A DNA stretch of 64,000 nucleotides from Acerihabitans sp015654925 (GCF_047324175.1 NZ_CP178732.1:62001-126000), one strand, 5' to 3'; positions 18,477 through 27,932 are shown, counted from the stretch's first letter. Made by a program: numbers and translations. The notes: generated by a model not told the origin, from the sequence alone.

Positions 18477-19607
18477 GTGAAAGTGTTGATCGTCTTCGGC
18501 ACCAGGCCGGAAGCCATAAAAATGGCACCGCTCATTCTGGCCCTGGCCAAAGATCCGGCGTTTGAGGCCAGGATCTGCGTCACGGCCCAACATCGGGAAA
18601 TGCTTGATCAGGTCTTGCGTTTGTTCGAGATTGTGCCCGATTACGATTTAAACATTATGCGTCCCGACCAGGGCCTGACGGAGATCACCAGCCGGATACT
18701 TATCGGCATGAAACCGGTATTGGAATCTTTTCAACCGGATGTGGTGCTGGTGCACGGCGATACCACCACCACCCTGGCCACGAGTCTGGCGGCCTTTTAC
18801 CAGCATATCCCGGTAGGACATGTGGAAGCGGGCCTGCGTACCGGCAATCTCTACTCGCCGTGGCCCGAAGAAGCCAACCGCAAGCTTACCGGCCATTTGG
18901 CGATGTACCATTTTTCCCCCACCGAGAATTCACGGCGGAACCTGCTGCGGGAAGGGATAGCGGCGGATAGGATATTTGTCACCGGTAATACCGTCATTGA
19001 TGCCTTATTTTGGGTACGCGATCGCGTATTGAATAACGCTGAGTTGCGCAACACGCTTGAAAAGCGCTACGATTTTCTCGATCCGCAGAAAAAAATGATC
19101 CTGGTGACCGGCCACCGGCGCGAGAGTTTCGGCGATGGTTTCGAGCGCATATGCAGTGCGCTGGCGCACATCGCCCGCCACCATCCCGAGGTGCAGGTGG
19201 TTTATCCGGTGCACCTCAATCCCAACGTCAGCGAGCCGGTTAACCGCATTTTAAGCGGAATACCCAACATAAAACTGATCGATCCCCAGGATTACCTGCC
19301 GTTTGTTTACCTGATGAATCAGGCGTATATGATCCTGACGGACTCCGGCGGCATCCAGGAGGAGGCGCCGTCCCTGGGTAAACCGGTGCTGGTCATGCGC
19401 GACACCACCGAGCGCCCGGAGGCCGTCACCGCCGGCACGGTGCTGCTGGTGGGCACCGATCCAAAAACCATCCAGGAAGCGGTTTCCAAACTGCTGACCG
19501 ATGTGGATGAATACCAGGCCATGAGCCGGGCGCATAACCCTTATGGCAACGGACAGGCTTGCCAGCGAATTATCGATGCGTTAAAAAATAATCAGGTGAA
19601 AGTATGA
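18477..19607 (+). CDS. wecB: UDP-GlcNAc 2-epimerase (non-hydrolysing)
   Basis: WecB epimerises UDP-GlcNAc to UDP-ManNAc for ECA. The GTG start at 18477 gives 376 aa beginning (M)KVLIVFGTRPEAIKMAPL, exactly the E. coli length. An upstream in-frame ATG at 18447 adds ten unsupported residues, while GGAAGGG sits correctly before the GTG. Conserved segments are VHGDTTTTLATSLAAFY, HVEAGLRTG, TGHRRESFG and TDSGGIQEEAPSLGKPV. It overlaps wecC by 4 bp. Confidence 0.97.
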   Translation: MKVLIVFGTRPEAIKMAPLILALAKDPAFEARICVTAQHREMLDQVLRLFEIVPDYDLNIMRPDQGLTEITSRILIGMKPVLESFQPDVVLVHGDTTTTLATSLAAFYQHIPVGHVEAGLRTGNLYSPWPEEANRKLTGHLAMYHFSPTENSRRNLLREGIAADRIFVTGNTVIDALFWVRDRVLNNAELRNTLEKRYDFLDPQKKMILVTGHRRESFGDGFERICSALAHIARHHPEVQVVYPVHLNPNVSEPVNRILSGIPNIKLIDPQDYLPFVYLMNQAYMILTDSGGIQEEAPSLGKPVLVMRDTTERPEAVTAGTVLLVGTDPKTIQEAVSKLLTDVDEYQAMSRAHNPYGNGQACQRIIDALKNNQVKV

Positions 19608-20866
19608 GTTTTGAGACCATCTCCGTCATCGGGCTGGGTTATATCGGCCTGCCCACCGCCGCGGCGTTCGCCTCGCGCCGTAAAAAGGTGGTGGGCGTGG
19701 ATGTGAACCGCCATGCCGTCGACACCATTAACCGCGGTGCGATTCATATCATCGAGCCCGATCTGGATGAAGTGGTTAAACGCGCGGTTGGCGAGGGTTA
19801 TCTCGCCGCGGTGACGGAGCCGGAGCCGGCCGATGCTTTCCTGATTGCGGTGCCGACCCCGTTCAAGGACGGGCACGAGCCGGATCTGAAATATGTGCGG
19901 GCCGCGGCGCTCTCCTTGGCGCCGGTATTGAAACCGGGGGATTTGGTCATCCTGGAATCCACCTCGCCGGTGGGCACCACCGAACAGATGGCGCAGTGGC
20001 TGGCCGCGGCGCGTCCCGACCTGCAATTTCCCCAGGCCGCGGGCGAGCATGCGGATATCAATATCGCTTACTGCCCCGAGCGGGTGCTGCCCGGCAAGGT
20101 GATGGTGGAGCTGATTAAAAACGATCGGGTCATCGGCGGCATGACCCCCCGCTGCTCCGCGCGCGCCAGCGAGCTGTACGGCATCTTTCTGGAAGGCGAA
20201 TGCGTCATTACCAACTCCCGTACCGCTGAAATGTGCAAATTGACCGAAAACAGTTTCCGCGATGTGAATATCGCCTTTGCCAATGAGCTGTCGCTGATTT
20301 GCGCCGATCAGGGGATTAATGTCTGGGAATTGATCGCGCTGGCCAACCGCCATCCGCGCGTCAATATCCTCCAGCCGGGGCCAGGGGTGGGCGGTCATTG
20401 TATTGCCGTCGATCCCTGGTTTATCGTGGCGCAAAATCCCCAGCAGGCGCGCCTGATTCATACCGCCCGTTTGGTAAATGACGCCAAACCCCGCTGGGTG
20501 CTGGAGCGCGTCAAATCGGCGGTGGCTGATTGCCTGGCGCAAAGCGACAAACGGGCCAGCGAAGTGACCATCGCCTGTTTCGGGCTGGCGTTTAAACCGG
20601 ATATCGACGATTTGCGCGAAAGTCCGGCGGTGGCCATTACCCATGCGATTGCCGAGTGGCATTCCGGCGCCACCCTGGCGGTGGAGCCTAACGTGGCGCA
20701 GTTGCCCGCGGCGCTGGCCGCCCATGTCGCCTTGACCGACCTCGATACCGCCCTGCAATCCGCCGACGTGCTGGTCATGCTGGTGGATCACCGGCAATTC
20801 AAGGCGCGTCATCCGGCCGACATTACCCAGCGTTGGATCATCGATACCAAAGGTGTCTGGCGGTAA
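19604..20866 (+). CDS. wecC: UDP-N-acetyl-D-mannosamine dehydrogenase
   Basis: WecC oxidises UDP-ManNAc to UDP-ManNAcA with two NAD+ for the second ECA sugar. The protein is 420 aa, as in E. coli. The N-terminal Rossmann motif VIGLGYIGLPTAAAFA is at residues ~7-22. The catalytic Cys is in GVGGHCIAVDPWF near residue 266. In E. coli rffG and rffH come next; here 81 bp lead directly to wecD. Confidence 0.97.
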   Translation: MSFETISVIGLGYIGLPTAAAFASRRKKVVGVDVNRHAVDTINRGAIHIIEPDLDEVVKRAVGEGYLAAVTEPEPADAFLIAVPTPFKDGHEPDLKYVRAAALSLAPVLKPGDLVILESTSPVGTTEQMAQWLAAARPDLQFPQAAGEHADINIAYCPERVLPGKVMVELIKNDRVIGGMTPRCSARASELYGIFLEGECVITNSRTAEMCKLTENSFRDVNIAFANELSLICADQGINVWELIALANRHPRVNILQPGPGVGGHCIAVDPWFIVAQNPQQARLIHTARLVNDAKPRWVLERVKSAVADCLAQSDKRASEVTIACFGLAFKPDIDDLRESPAVAITHAIAEWHSGATLAVEPNVAQLPAALAAHVALTDLDTALQSADVLVMLVDHRQFKARHPADITQRWIIDTKGVWR

Positions 20867-20947
20867 GCCCGGCGCTACTACCATCCAGGCCAGACACGCC
20901 GGTATTGGCAGCCACCGGCGGCGGCCGATACCTGTGGGATAGACGTC

Positions 20948-21676
20948 ATGTCCATACGCGCCAAGGTCGAACCCCTGAGCTGGGAGAGCGATTTTTTCAA
21001 TATCTCCAGCGGCAAAATCGTATTTGATCCCGCTTGCGGGCCGCTGGCATCAAGCGCCCTGGACGCATTTAAGGTCGTCCAGGCCAAAGTGGCGGCCGAT
21101 GCCCCGGCGCAGGTTGATGCGCTGGCAACGCTGGGGTTTCGGCTGGTGGAAGGCGAAATCGATTGCAGCCGCAGTCTGGCCGTAGAGGACCCGCCGGCGC
21201 GGGAGCCTTCCGCCGGCGTTTCGTCCGGCAGCGCCGCGCCGCGTATCGCGGGCGCGCAGGATATCCAGGCGGTAAGGCAACTGGCGTCGTCGGCATTCAC
21301 GCTTAGCCGGTTCCGCGAACCCTGGTATCGCGCGCCGGACTGCCGCCGTTTTTATGCGGTATGGGCGGAAAACGCCATTCACGGCACTTTTGACGATCTG
21401 TGCCTGGTCATCGGCCCGCCCGGGGCCATCAAAGGCATGGTGACGCTGCGTTCCACCAGCGCGGACGAGGCGCGGATCGGCCTGCTGGCCGTACAGCCGG
21501 GACTTGGCGGGCGCGGTATTGGCCGGGCGTTATTTACGGCGGCGCTGGCCTGGTGCGGCCAACGGCAAAAATTACGCCTGCGGGTCGCTACCCAAACCGG
21601 CAATCTTGCCGCTTTAAGGCTTTATATCGCGTGCGGTGCCACCATTGACGGCGCCGCCTATTGGCTATACAGGTGA
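20948..21676 (+). CDS. wecD: dTDP-4-amino-4,6-dideoxy-D-galactose acetyltransferase
   Basis: WecD is a GNAT-fold enzyme that acetylates dTDP-Fuc4N from acetyl-CoA to give dTDP-Fuc4NAc, the third ECA sugar donor. The protein is 242 aa (E. coli 224), the extra length lying in a Pro/Ala/Gly-rich stretch near residues 80-100. Conserved blocks are VRASI/EPL-like IRAKVEPLSWESDFF, the acetyl-CoA loop PGLGGRGIGRALF and the C-terminus ATIDGAAYWLYR. It overlaps no neighbour; wecE begins 4 bp after its stop. Confidence 0.95.
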   Translation: MSIRAKVEPLSWESDFFNISSGKIVFDPACGPLASSALDAFKVVQAKVAADAPAQVDALATLGFRLVEGEIDCSRSLAVEDPPAREPSAGVSSGSAAPRIAGAQDIQAVRQLASSAFTLSRFREPWYRAPDCRRFYAVWAENAIHGTFDDLCLVIGPPGAIKGMVTLRSTSADEARIGLLAVQPGLGGRGIGRALFTAALAWCGQRQKLRLRVATQTGNLAALRLYIACGATIDGAAYWLYR

Positions 21677-21680
21677 ATAT

Positions 21681-22823
21681 ATGATTCCGTTTAATGCGCC
21701 ACCGGTGGTGGGAACCGAAATAGAATTTATGCGCGCGGCGATGGGCAGCGGCAAGCTATGCGGCGACGGCGATTTTACCAAGCGCTGCCAGCTCTGGCTG
21801 GAACAGCGCTTCGGCAGCGCGAAGGTGTTGCTGACCCCGTCTTGCACCGCGTCCCTTGAGATGGCGGCCATCCTGCTGGATATCCAGCCGGGTGATGAAG
21901 TCATCATGCCGAGCTACACATTTGTTTCCACCGCCAATGCGTTTGTCCTGCGCGGCGCCACCATCGTGTTCGTGGATATCCGCCCCGATACCATGAACAT
22001 GGATGAAACGCTGATAGAGGCGGCGATAACCCCTAAAACGCGGGCCATCGTGCCGGTGCATTATGCCGGCGTCGCCTGCGAAATGGACGTTATCATGGCG
22101 CTGGCGGCCCGGTATGGACTGGCCGTGGTGGAGGATGCGGCCCAGGGCGTAATGGCGCAATACCGGGGCAAAGCCCTCGGCGCCATTGGCCATATCGGTT
22201 GCTTTAGTTTCCATGAAACCAAAAACTACACCGCCGGCGGCGAGGGCGGGGCTACGCTGATTAACGATCCCGCCCTGATCGACCGCGCGGAAATCATCCG
22301 CGAAAAGGGCACCAATCGCAGCCAGTTCTTTCGCGGGCAGGCGGACAAGTATACCTGGCGCGATATCGGCTCCAGCTACCTGATGGCCGATTTGCAAGCC
22401 GCTTACCTGTGGGGGCAACTTGACGGCGCCGATATCATCAATCGTCGCCGGCTGGCGCTATGGCATCGCTATTACACCGAGCTGCAGCCCCTGGTGGCAC
22501 AGGACCGCATCGAGGTGCCTTTCGTGTCCGCGGGATGCGAGCAAAACGCCCACATGTTTTATCTCAAACTGCGTGATGTCGCGGATCGCACGGCCTTTAT
22601 CAATCATATGAAAGCGGCGGATATTCTGACGGTGTTCCATTATATTCCGCTGCATGACAGCCCGGCCGGGCTGCGTTTCGGCCGTTTTCACGGTGAAGAC
22701 CGGTTTACCACCCGCGAAAGCCGGCGTTTGGTCCGGTTGCCGCTGTTTTATAATTTATCGGACGAAAATCAGTCCCTGGTGATTGACGCCATCAACCGGT
22801 ACTTCCACCGGCATCCCGCCTGA
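21681..22823 (+). CDS. wecE: dTDP-4-dehydro-6-deoxy-D-glucose 4-aminotransferase (ECA)
   Basis: WecE is a PLP aminotransferase of the DegT/DnrJ/EryC1/StrS family that makes dTDP-Fuc4N from the 4-keto-6-deoxy sugar with glutamate. The start is ATG 21681, giving MIPFNAPPVVGTE exactly as in E. coli; the protein is 380 aa. The PLP lysine is in FSFHETKNYTAGGEGG near residue 181. Its substrate requires RffH and RffG (or RmlA/RmlB), neither encoded here. Its stop is 1 bp before the wzxE start. Confidence 0.97.
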   Translation: MIPFNAPPVVGTEIEFMRAAMGSGKLCGDGDFTKRCQLWLEQRFGSAKVLLTPSCTASLEMAAILLDIQPGDEVIMPSYTFVSTANAFVLRGATIVFVDIRPDTMNMDETLIEAAITPKTRAIVPVHYAGVACEMDVIMALAARYGLAVVEDAAQGVMAQYRGKALGAIGHIGCFSFHETKNYTAGGEGGATLINDPALIDRAEIIREKGTNRSQFFRGQADKYTWRDIGSSYLMADLQAAYLWGQLDGADIINRRRLALWHRYYTELQPLVAQDRIEVPFVSAGCEQNAHMFYLKLRDVADRTAFINHMKAADILTVFHYIPLHDSPAGLRFGRFHGEDRFTTRESRRLVRLPLFYNLSDENQSLVIDAINRYFHRHPA

Positions 22824-22824
22824 T

Positions 22825-24075
22825 ATGTCGCTGGCAAGGGCATCGTTATGGACGGCCGGGTCGACGCTGGTCAAAATTGGCGTCGGACTGCTGGTGGTGA
22901 AATTACTGGCCGTCGCCTTCGGGCCGGCCGGGGTCGGCCAGGCGGGTAATTTCCGGCAATTGGTTACCGTGCTCGGCGTATTGTCCGGGGCGGGGATTTT
23001 CAACGGCATTACCAAATATGTCGCCCAGTACCAGCAGCAGCCGGAGCGGCTGCGCGCGGTGCTGGGTACCGGCTCCGCCATGGTGCTGGGGTTTTCCACG
23101 CTGCTGGCGGCCATCTTTCTGCTGGCGGCCGAACCGATTAGCCGCGCGCTGTTCGGCCACGGTGATTACCGCAACGTGGTGCGGGCGGTGGCGTTTATCC
23201 AATTGGGCATCGCTTATGCCAACCTGATGCTGGCCATCCTGAAAGGATTTCGCGACGCGGCGGGGAATGCGCTGGCCGTAAGCGGCGGCAGCGTACTGGG
23301 AGCGGGCGCTTACTTTCTTTGTTATTGGCTGGGGGGATACCCCGGCGCGCTGGCCGGTTTGGCCGTTGTGCCGGCCATCACGCTGATTCCGGCCGCCCTG
23401 GTCCTGGCGTGGCGGCGCCATATCCGGTTGCGCGATTTGCGACTGGCCTGGGATCGGGCGCTGGCTACCCAGCTTGGCAAATTTACCCTGATGGCGCTGA
23501 TGACGTCGTTCACCCTGCCGGTGGCCTATATCATGATGCGAAATCTGCTGGCGCAGCGGTTTAGCTGGAATGACGTGGGGATTTGGCAGGGGGTCAGCAG
23601 TATTTCGGATGCCTACCTGCAATTTATTACCGCCTCTTTTACCGTCTACCTGCTGCCCACCCTGTCGCGCCTGACCGATAAGCGCGCCATCGGCCAGGAA
23701 ATCGGCCGCTCGCTGCTGTTTGTTCTGCCTGCCGTCGCGACGGTAAGTTTGCTATTGTGGCTGCTGCGGGATGTGGTCATCCGCCTGCTGTTTTCCATGC
23801 AGTTCGACGCCATGCGCGATTTATTCGCCTGGCAACTGGTGGGAGATGTACTGAAAGTGGGCGCTTACGTATTTGGTTATCTGGTGATTGCCAGGGCCTC
23901 GCTGCGGTTTTATCTGCTGACGGAAATCAGCCAGTTCCTGTTATTGACCGGCTTTTCCCATTGGTTGATCCCGCTGCATGGCGCCCTTGGCGCGACGCAG
24001 GCATATATGGCAACCTATATGGTGTATTTTTTACTTTGTAGCGGCGTGTTTCTAGTTTATTGCAGGAAAAAATGA
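22825..24075 (+). CDS. wzxE: ECA lipid III flippase
   Basis: WzxE is a MOP-superfamily membrane protein that moves undecaprenyl-PP-linked ECA trisaccharide across the inner membrane. The protein is 416 aa from ATG 22825 (MSLARASLWTAGSTLVK), the same length as E. coli WzxE, with about 12 hydrophobic segments. The region SWNDVGIWQGVSSISDAYLQF is nearly identical to E. coli. Its stop overlaps the wecF start (ATGA). Confidence 0.97.
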   Translation: MSLARASLWTAGSTLVKIGVGLLVVKLLAVAFGPAGVGQAGNFRQLVTVLGVLSGAGIFNGITKYVAQYQQQPERLRAVLGTGSAMVLGFSTLLAAIFLLAAEPISRALFGHGDYRNVVRAVAFIQLGIAYANLMLAILKGFRDAAGNALAVSGGSVLGAGAYFLCYWLGGYPGALAGLAVVPAITLIPAALVLAWRRHIRLRDLRLAWDRALATQLGKFTLMALMTSFTLPVAYIMMRNLLAQRFSWNDVGIWQGVSSISDAYLQFITASFTVYLLPTLSRLTDKRAIGQEIGRSLLFVLPAVATVSLLLWLLRDVVIRLLFSMQFDAMRDLFAWQLVGDVLKVGAYVFGYLVIARASLRFYLLTEISQFLLLTGFSHWLIPLHGALGATQAYMATYMVYFLLCSGVFLVYCRKK

Positions 24076-25157
24076 CCCAATTGATCCATGTGCTCGGCTC
24101 GGATATTCCCCATCATAATCTGACGGTGCTGCGTTTTTTTAACGACCAGCTGGCGGAGGGCCTTCCCGCGGCCTTAGTGGGGAGTTTTATGGTGGCGGCC
24201 GTAGACGATGCGCCTTTTGCGGCGTTTGAACGCCTGGCCATCGAGACCTTTGCCGATAAGCGGACGCTGGCCCGGGCGGTGATTAAACGGGCCGCCGCCG
24301 AGCCCGCCGCGCATTTTTTCCTGCACGGGCAATTTAATCCCGGATTATGGCTGGCGCTGCTGACGGGTAAAATAACGCCGGCCCGGGTCAGTTGGCATAT
24401 TTGGGGGGCCGATCTGTATGAGGATTCCCCGAATTGGAAACACCGGCTGTTTTACCTGCTGCGCCGCCGCGCCCAGGGCCGGGTCGGGCATGTGTTCGCC
24501 ACCGAGGGGGACCTGTCGGTATACCGGCGCAACCATCCCCGGGTGCCGTCATCGCCGCTCTATTTCCCCACCCGCATGAACCCGGCGTTAGGCTACGATC
24601 GGCCTGGGCCCGAGGCGGATAAGCTGTTCACCGTGCTGGTGGGCAATTCAGGGGACGGCACTAATCGTCACCTGGAGGCGCTACAGGCGATTCACCGGCA
24701 ATTCGGTCCCGATGTGCGGGTTATCGTGCCGCTGGGTTACCCGGCCCGCAATGGGGCCTATATCGCCCAGGTACGCGCCGAGGGGGAGAAGTACTTTGCA
24801 CCGGGGCGTCTGGAGCTGTTAACCGAACCGGTGGCGTTCGATGATTATCTGGCGATATTGCGCCAGTGCGATCTGGGCTACTTTTTATTTAACCGCCAGC
24901 AGGGCATCGGCACGCTTTGCCTGCTGATCCAATTTGGCGTGCCCTTCGTGCTGAGCCGGTTAAATCCCTTCTGGCAGGATTTAACCGGACAACAGGTACC
25001 GGTATTATTCCACGGCGATGCCCTCGATCGGGCGGTGGTCGGCGAAGCGCGGCGGCAGCTGGCCGGCGTGGATAAAACCCGCATCGCCTTTTTTTACCCC
25101 AATTACCTGGACGGATGGCGGCGAGCGCTGGCCGTGGCGGCGGGGACGCCGTCATGA
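24072..25157 (+). CDS. wecF: TDP-Fuc4NAc:lipid II Fuc4NAc transferase
   Basis: WecF is a peripheral inner-membrane glycosyltransferase that completes ECA lipid III. The start is the ATG at 24072, overlapping the wzxE stop and giving MTQLIHVLGSDIPHHN as in E. coli; the protein is 361 aa (E. coli 359). Conserved stretches are FFLHGQFNPGLWLALL, SWHIWGADLYE and RQQGIGTLCLLIQFGVPFVL. It overlaps wzyE by 4 bp. Confidence 0.96.
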   Translation: MTQLIHVLGSDIPHHNLTVLRFFNDQLAEGLPAALVGSFMVAAVDDAPFAAFERLAIETFADKRTLARAVIKRAAAEPAAHFFLHGQFNPGLWLALLTGKITPARVSWHIWGADLYEDSPNWKHRLFYLLRRRAQGRVGHVFATEGDLSVYRRNHPRVPSSPLYFPTRMNPALGYDRPGPEADKLFTVLVGNSGDGTNRHLEALQAIHRQFGPDVRVIVPLGYPARNGAYIAQVRAEGEKYFAPGRLELLTEPVAFDDYLAILRQCDLGYFLFNRQQGIGTLCLLIQFGVPFVLSRLNPFWQDLTGQQVPVLFHGDALDRAVVGEARRQLAGVDKTRIAFFYPNYLDGWRRALAVAAGTPS

Positions 25158-26497
25158 CCCTGGGCCAGTTCGGCGGCGTGCTGGTGGTTTACCTGCTCTC
25201 GCTGCTATTTGTCCTGACCCTGACCTACCGGGAATTCCGGCGCATCAGATTTAATTTCAATGTGTTTTTTTCGCTGCTCTATTTATTAACCTTTTATCTT
25301 GGCTTTCCCTTGACCTGCATCCTGGCGTTCCGTTTTCAGGTACAGGTGGTGCCGGTGGAATACCTCACGCAGGCTTTCCTGGCCGCCACCGCGTTTTATG
25401 CCATTTATTATGTCAGTTATAAAACCCGCTGGTTTCCCCGCGACCAGCCGCCGCGCCGGGCGATACTCAGCCTTAACCGGGTAGAGACCCATTTAACCTG
25501 GATACTGCTGGCGCTGACCGCCATCGGCACCGTGGGCATATTTTTCATGCACAACGGTTTTTTGTTATTTCGCCTGCACTCCTATAGCCAGATATTTTCC
25601 CGCGATGTATCTGGCGTAGCGCTCAAGCGCTTTTTCTATTTTTTCATTCCGGCCATGTTAATTATTTATTTCCTCAACCCCACCCGCCGCAGTTGGTTAT
25701 TATTCCTGTGCGGTACGGTGGCCTTCGGGATTTTCACCTATATGGTAGTGGGGGGCACCCGGGCCAATATCATCATCGCCTTCGCCCTGTTTTTGTTTAT
25801 CGGCATCCAGCGTAATTGGATCAGCCTGTGGATGCTGGGCAGCGCCGGCCTGGCGGCGGTGGCGGGCATGTTCTGGCTGGCGCTGAAGCGCTATGGGCTA
25901 AACGTCAGCGGCGATGAGGGGTTCTATACTTTTTTATACTTGACCCGAGATACCTTTTCACCCTGGGAAAACCTGGCGCTGCTGCTGCAAAATTACGATA
26001 AAATCTCCTTCCAGGGCCTGGCGCCGATTATTCGCGATTTTTATGTTTTTATCCCCGGCTGGGTATGGCCGGAGCGGCCGGGCCTGGTGCTCAATACCGC
26101 CAACTATTTTACCTGGGAGGTATTGAATAACCATTCTGGCCTGGCTATTTCGCCGACCGTTATCGGTTCGCTGGTGGTCATGGGCGGCGTGGCATTTATT
26201 CCCCTGGGTGCTATCGTGGTGGGATTGGTCCTCAAAGGTTTCGATACCCTTTATGAACGGGGAAAGTCGGCCAGGGATCGCTACCGTTCGGCGGTATTGC
26301 AGGCATTTTGCTTCGGCGCGGTATTTAATATGATTGTACTGGCCCGCGAAGGCGTGGACGCCTTTGTTTCGCGGGTGGTCTTTTTTGGCCTGGTATTCGG
26401 CGCTTGCCTGATATTGGCAAAATTGATTTTTTGGTTGCTTAACCGCGCGGGTTTGATTCGGCCCCGGCATACGCGCGGCGCGACAGAGGCATTGTGA
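25154..26497 (+). CDS. wzyE: ECA polymerase
   Basis: WzyE polymerises lipid III repeat units into ECA chains on the periplasmic face. The ATG at 25154 overlaps the wecF stop and gives 447 aa (E. coli 450) with many hydrophobic segments. Highly conserved blocks are FFMHNGFLLFRL, YSQIFSRDVSGVALKRFFYFF, GGTRANIIIAFALFLFIG and DTFSPWENLALLLQNYDKI. A frame opening at 25115 is ignored because it would overlap wecF further without family support. Confidence 0.96.
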   Translation: MTLGQFGGVLVVYLLSLLFVLTLTYREFRRIRFNFNVFFSLLYLLTFYLGFPLTCILAFRFQVQVVPVEYLTQAFLAATAFYAIYYVSYKTRWFPRDQPPRRAILSLNRVETHLTWILLALTAIGTVGIFFMHNGFLLFRLHSYSQIFSRDVSGVALKRFFYFFIPAMLIIYFLNPTRRSWLLFLCGTVAFGIFTYMVVGGTRANIIIAFALFLFIGIQRNWISLWMLGSAGLAAVAGMFWLALKRYGLNVSGDEGFYTFLYLTRDTFSPWENLALLLQNYDKISFQGLAPIIRDFYVFIPGWVWPERPGLVLNTANYFTWEVLNNHSGLAISPTVIGSLVVMGGVAFIPLGAIVVGLVLKGFDTLYERGKSARDRYRSAVLQAFCFGAVFNMIVLAREGVDAFVSRVVFFGLVFGACLILAKLIFWLLNRAGLIRPRHTRGATEAL

Positions 26498-26524
26498 GCG
26501 GTTAAACCTCTGAAGGGATAATAA

Positions 26525-27265
26525 ATGGAAAACATCGACGGGATTCCACGCTACCATATTCGTGGTTTGGCGATTTGGGGCTTTCGCGATCAACAGCAAT
26601 TTATCGAGTATTTATTCGGCGGCCCCATGGTTAAAATCGGTAGCCTGGTGGCGATAAATGCTGAAAAAGTCCTGACCGCTGAACGCGACGCCGAGCTGGC
26701 GGCCCTGTTAAACGTCGCGCAATACAAATATGCCGACGGCATCAGTATCGTGCGCTCCATTCGCCGTAAATATCCGTCCGCCGAGGTATCACGCATTGCC
26801 GGCGCGGATTTATGGCAAGGCATCATGGCCCGCGCGGGCAAAGAGGGCACGCCGGTGTTTTTGGTCGGCGGCAAACCCGCGGTGCTCGACCAGGTCGCGG
26901 CGCTGCTGCGTTCTAAATGGAGTGTGAATATCGTGGGTCTCCAGGACGGCTATTTTACCCCTGACGACCAGGGCTCACTCTTTGCCCGCGTGCAGGCCAG
27001 CGGCGCGGCTATCGTTACCGTGGCCCTGGGATCGCCAAAGCAGGAAAAATTTATGCGCGATTGCCAGGCCAGCTATCCCAATGCGCTTTATATGGGGGTA
27101 GGGGGCACCTACGACGTCTTCACCGGCCATGTGAAACGGGCGCCGCTGTTCTGGCAGCGCATGGGGCTGGAGTGGCTGTACCGCCTGCTGCGCCAGCCGA
27201 GCAGGATTGGGCGCCAGTTTAAACTTTTGCGCTTCGTGGGCTACTATCTCAGCCGGCGGTTATAA
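26525..27265 (+). CDS. wecG: UDP-ManNAcA transferase
   Basis: WecG is a WecG/TagA/CpsF-family glycosyltransferase that adds ManNAcA to ECA lipid I, forming lipid II. The protein is 246 aa, as in E. coli. Conserved blocks are KYADGISIVRSIRRKYP, RIAGADLWQGIMARAGKEGTPVFLVGG and GVGGTYDVFTGHVKRAP. It is preceded by GAAGGGATAATAA. In E. coli yifK follows; here only ~185 bp separate wecG from the tRNA operon. Confidence 0.96.
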   Translation: MENIDGIPRYHIRGLAIWGFRDQQQFIEYLFGGPMVKIGSLVAINAEKVLTAERDAELAALLNVAQYKYADGISIVRSIRRKYPSAEVSRIAGADLWQGIMARAGKEGTPVFLVGGKPAVLDQVAALLRSKWSVNIVGLQDGYFTPDDQGSLFARVQASGAAIVTVALGSPKQEKFMRDCQASYPNALYMGVGGTYDVFTGHVKRAPLFWQRMGLEWLYRLLRQPSRIGRQFKLLRFVGYYLSRRL

Positions 27266-27400
27266 GCCCGCAAATGCCGCAGACACTATGCCTTTGGCCG
27301 AAAATAACGGCATCGGCGGCCGGCATAGCGGAAAAAGCGCGCGAACCGGGCAGGAAATGAGCAAAGGGTCATCAAACCTATCAAAAGTATGAAAAAGCAC

Positions 27401-27429
27401 TAGACAGTGAGGCCGCGATTCCGTACTAT
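27401..27429 (+). promoter_or_regulatory. Sigma-70 promoter of the tRNA operon
   Basis: A -35 TAGACA (27401-27406), a 17-bp spacer and a -10 TACTAT (27424-27429) are followed by a GC-rich discriminator (CCCCACCCGC). This arrangement is typical of stable-RNA promoters under stringent control. The first tRNA begins 21 bp after the -10. Confidence 0.7.
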
Positions 27430-27450
27430 CCCCACCCGCAACGGCGCTAA

Positions 27451-27527
<77 letters not shown>

Positions 27528-27617
27528 TTAAATTTGTGCGCAAGTGCCGTGGTAGTATCGTGTTAGTATGCGTATTAACATGTTAGCCGCGTTGCGGAAG
27601 TAAGCAGTATTAGTAAT

Positions 27618-27694
27618 GGTGATTGTAGCTCAGTTGGTAGAGCCCTGGATTGTGATTCCAGTTGTCGTGGGTTCGAGCCCCATCAGTCACCCCA
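27618..27694 (+). tRNA. hisR: tRNA-His (GTG)
   Basis: A cloverleaf with the extra 5' G(-1) opposite C73 that identifies tRNA-His, anticodon GTG in ATTGTGATT, and encoded CCA. The acceptor stem differs from E. coli in a few compensated pairs (one U-G). It is the second tRNA of the operon. Confidence 0.96.
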
Positions 27695-27709
27695 TTAATT
27701 AGTGGCCAT

Positions 27710-27796
27710 GCGAAGGTGGCGGAATTGGTAGACGCGCTAGCTTCAGGTGTTAGTGTCTTAACGGACGTGAGGGTTCAAGTCCCTCTCTTCGCACCA
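27710..27796 (+). tRNA. leuT: tRNA-Leu (CAG)
   Basis: An 87-nt class II tRNA with a long variable arm, anticodon CAG in the loop TTCAGGT, acceptor GCGAAGG and encoded CCA. It is the third tRNA of the operon, 15 bp after hisR. Confidence 0.97.
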
Positions 27797-27859
27797 CAAC
27801 CTCTTTACCGGTAATTTTGCTACCGATGTCTGTACAAAATAATGTACTTACATAAAAAG

Positions 27860-27895
27860 CCTATGTCGTTTATATAACCTATGTCGTTTATATAA
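27860..27895. repeat. Two tandem copies of an 18-bp unit between leuT and proM
   Basis: The unit CCTATGTCGTTTATATAA occurs twice, head to tail, at 27860-27877 and 27878-27895, with no mismatch. It lies in the transcribed spacer between leuT and proM. It may be a replication-slippage duplication; its AT-rich TATATAA could also act as a weak -10. No function is known. Confidence 0.85.
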
Positions 27896-27932
27896 ATAGG
27901 CGAGCACGAATTTGTAATAGCACCACAGTAAA

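Noticed and set aside
19592..20884. Long open frame antisense to wecC (430 codons)
   Set aside because: It mirrors wecC exactly; composition is His/Arg/Gly-rich, as expected of an antisense frame, and no family signature is present.
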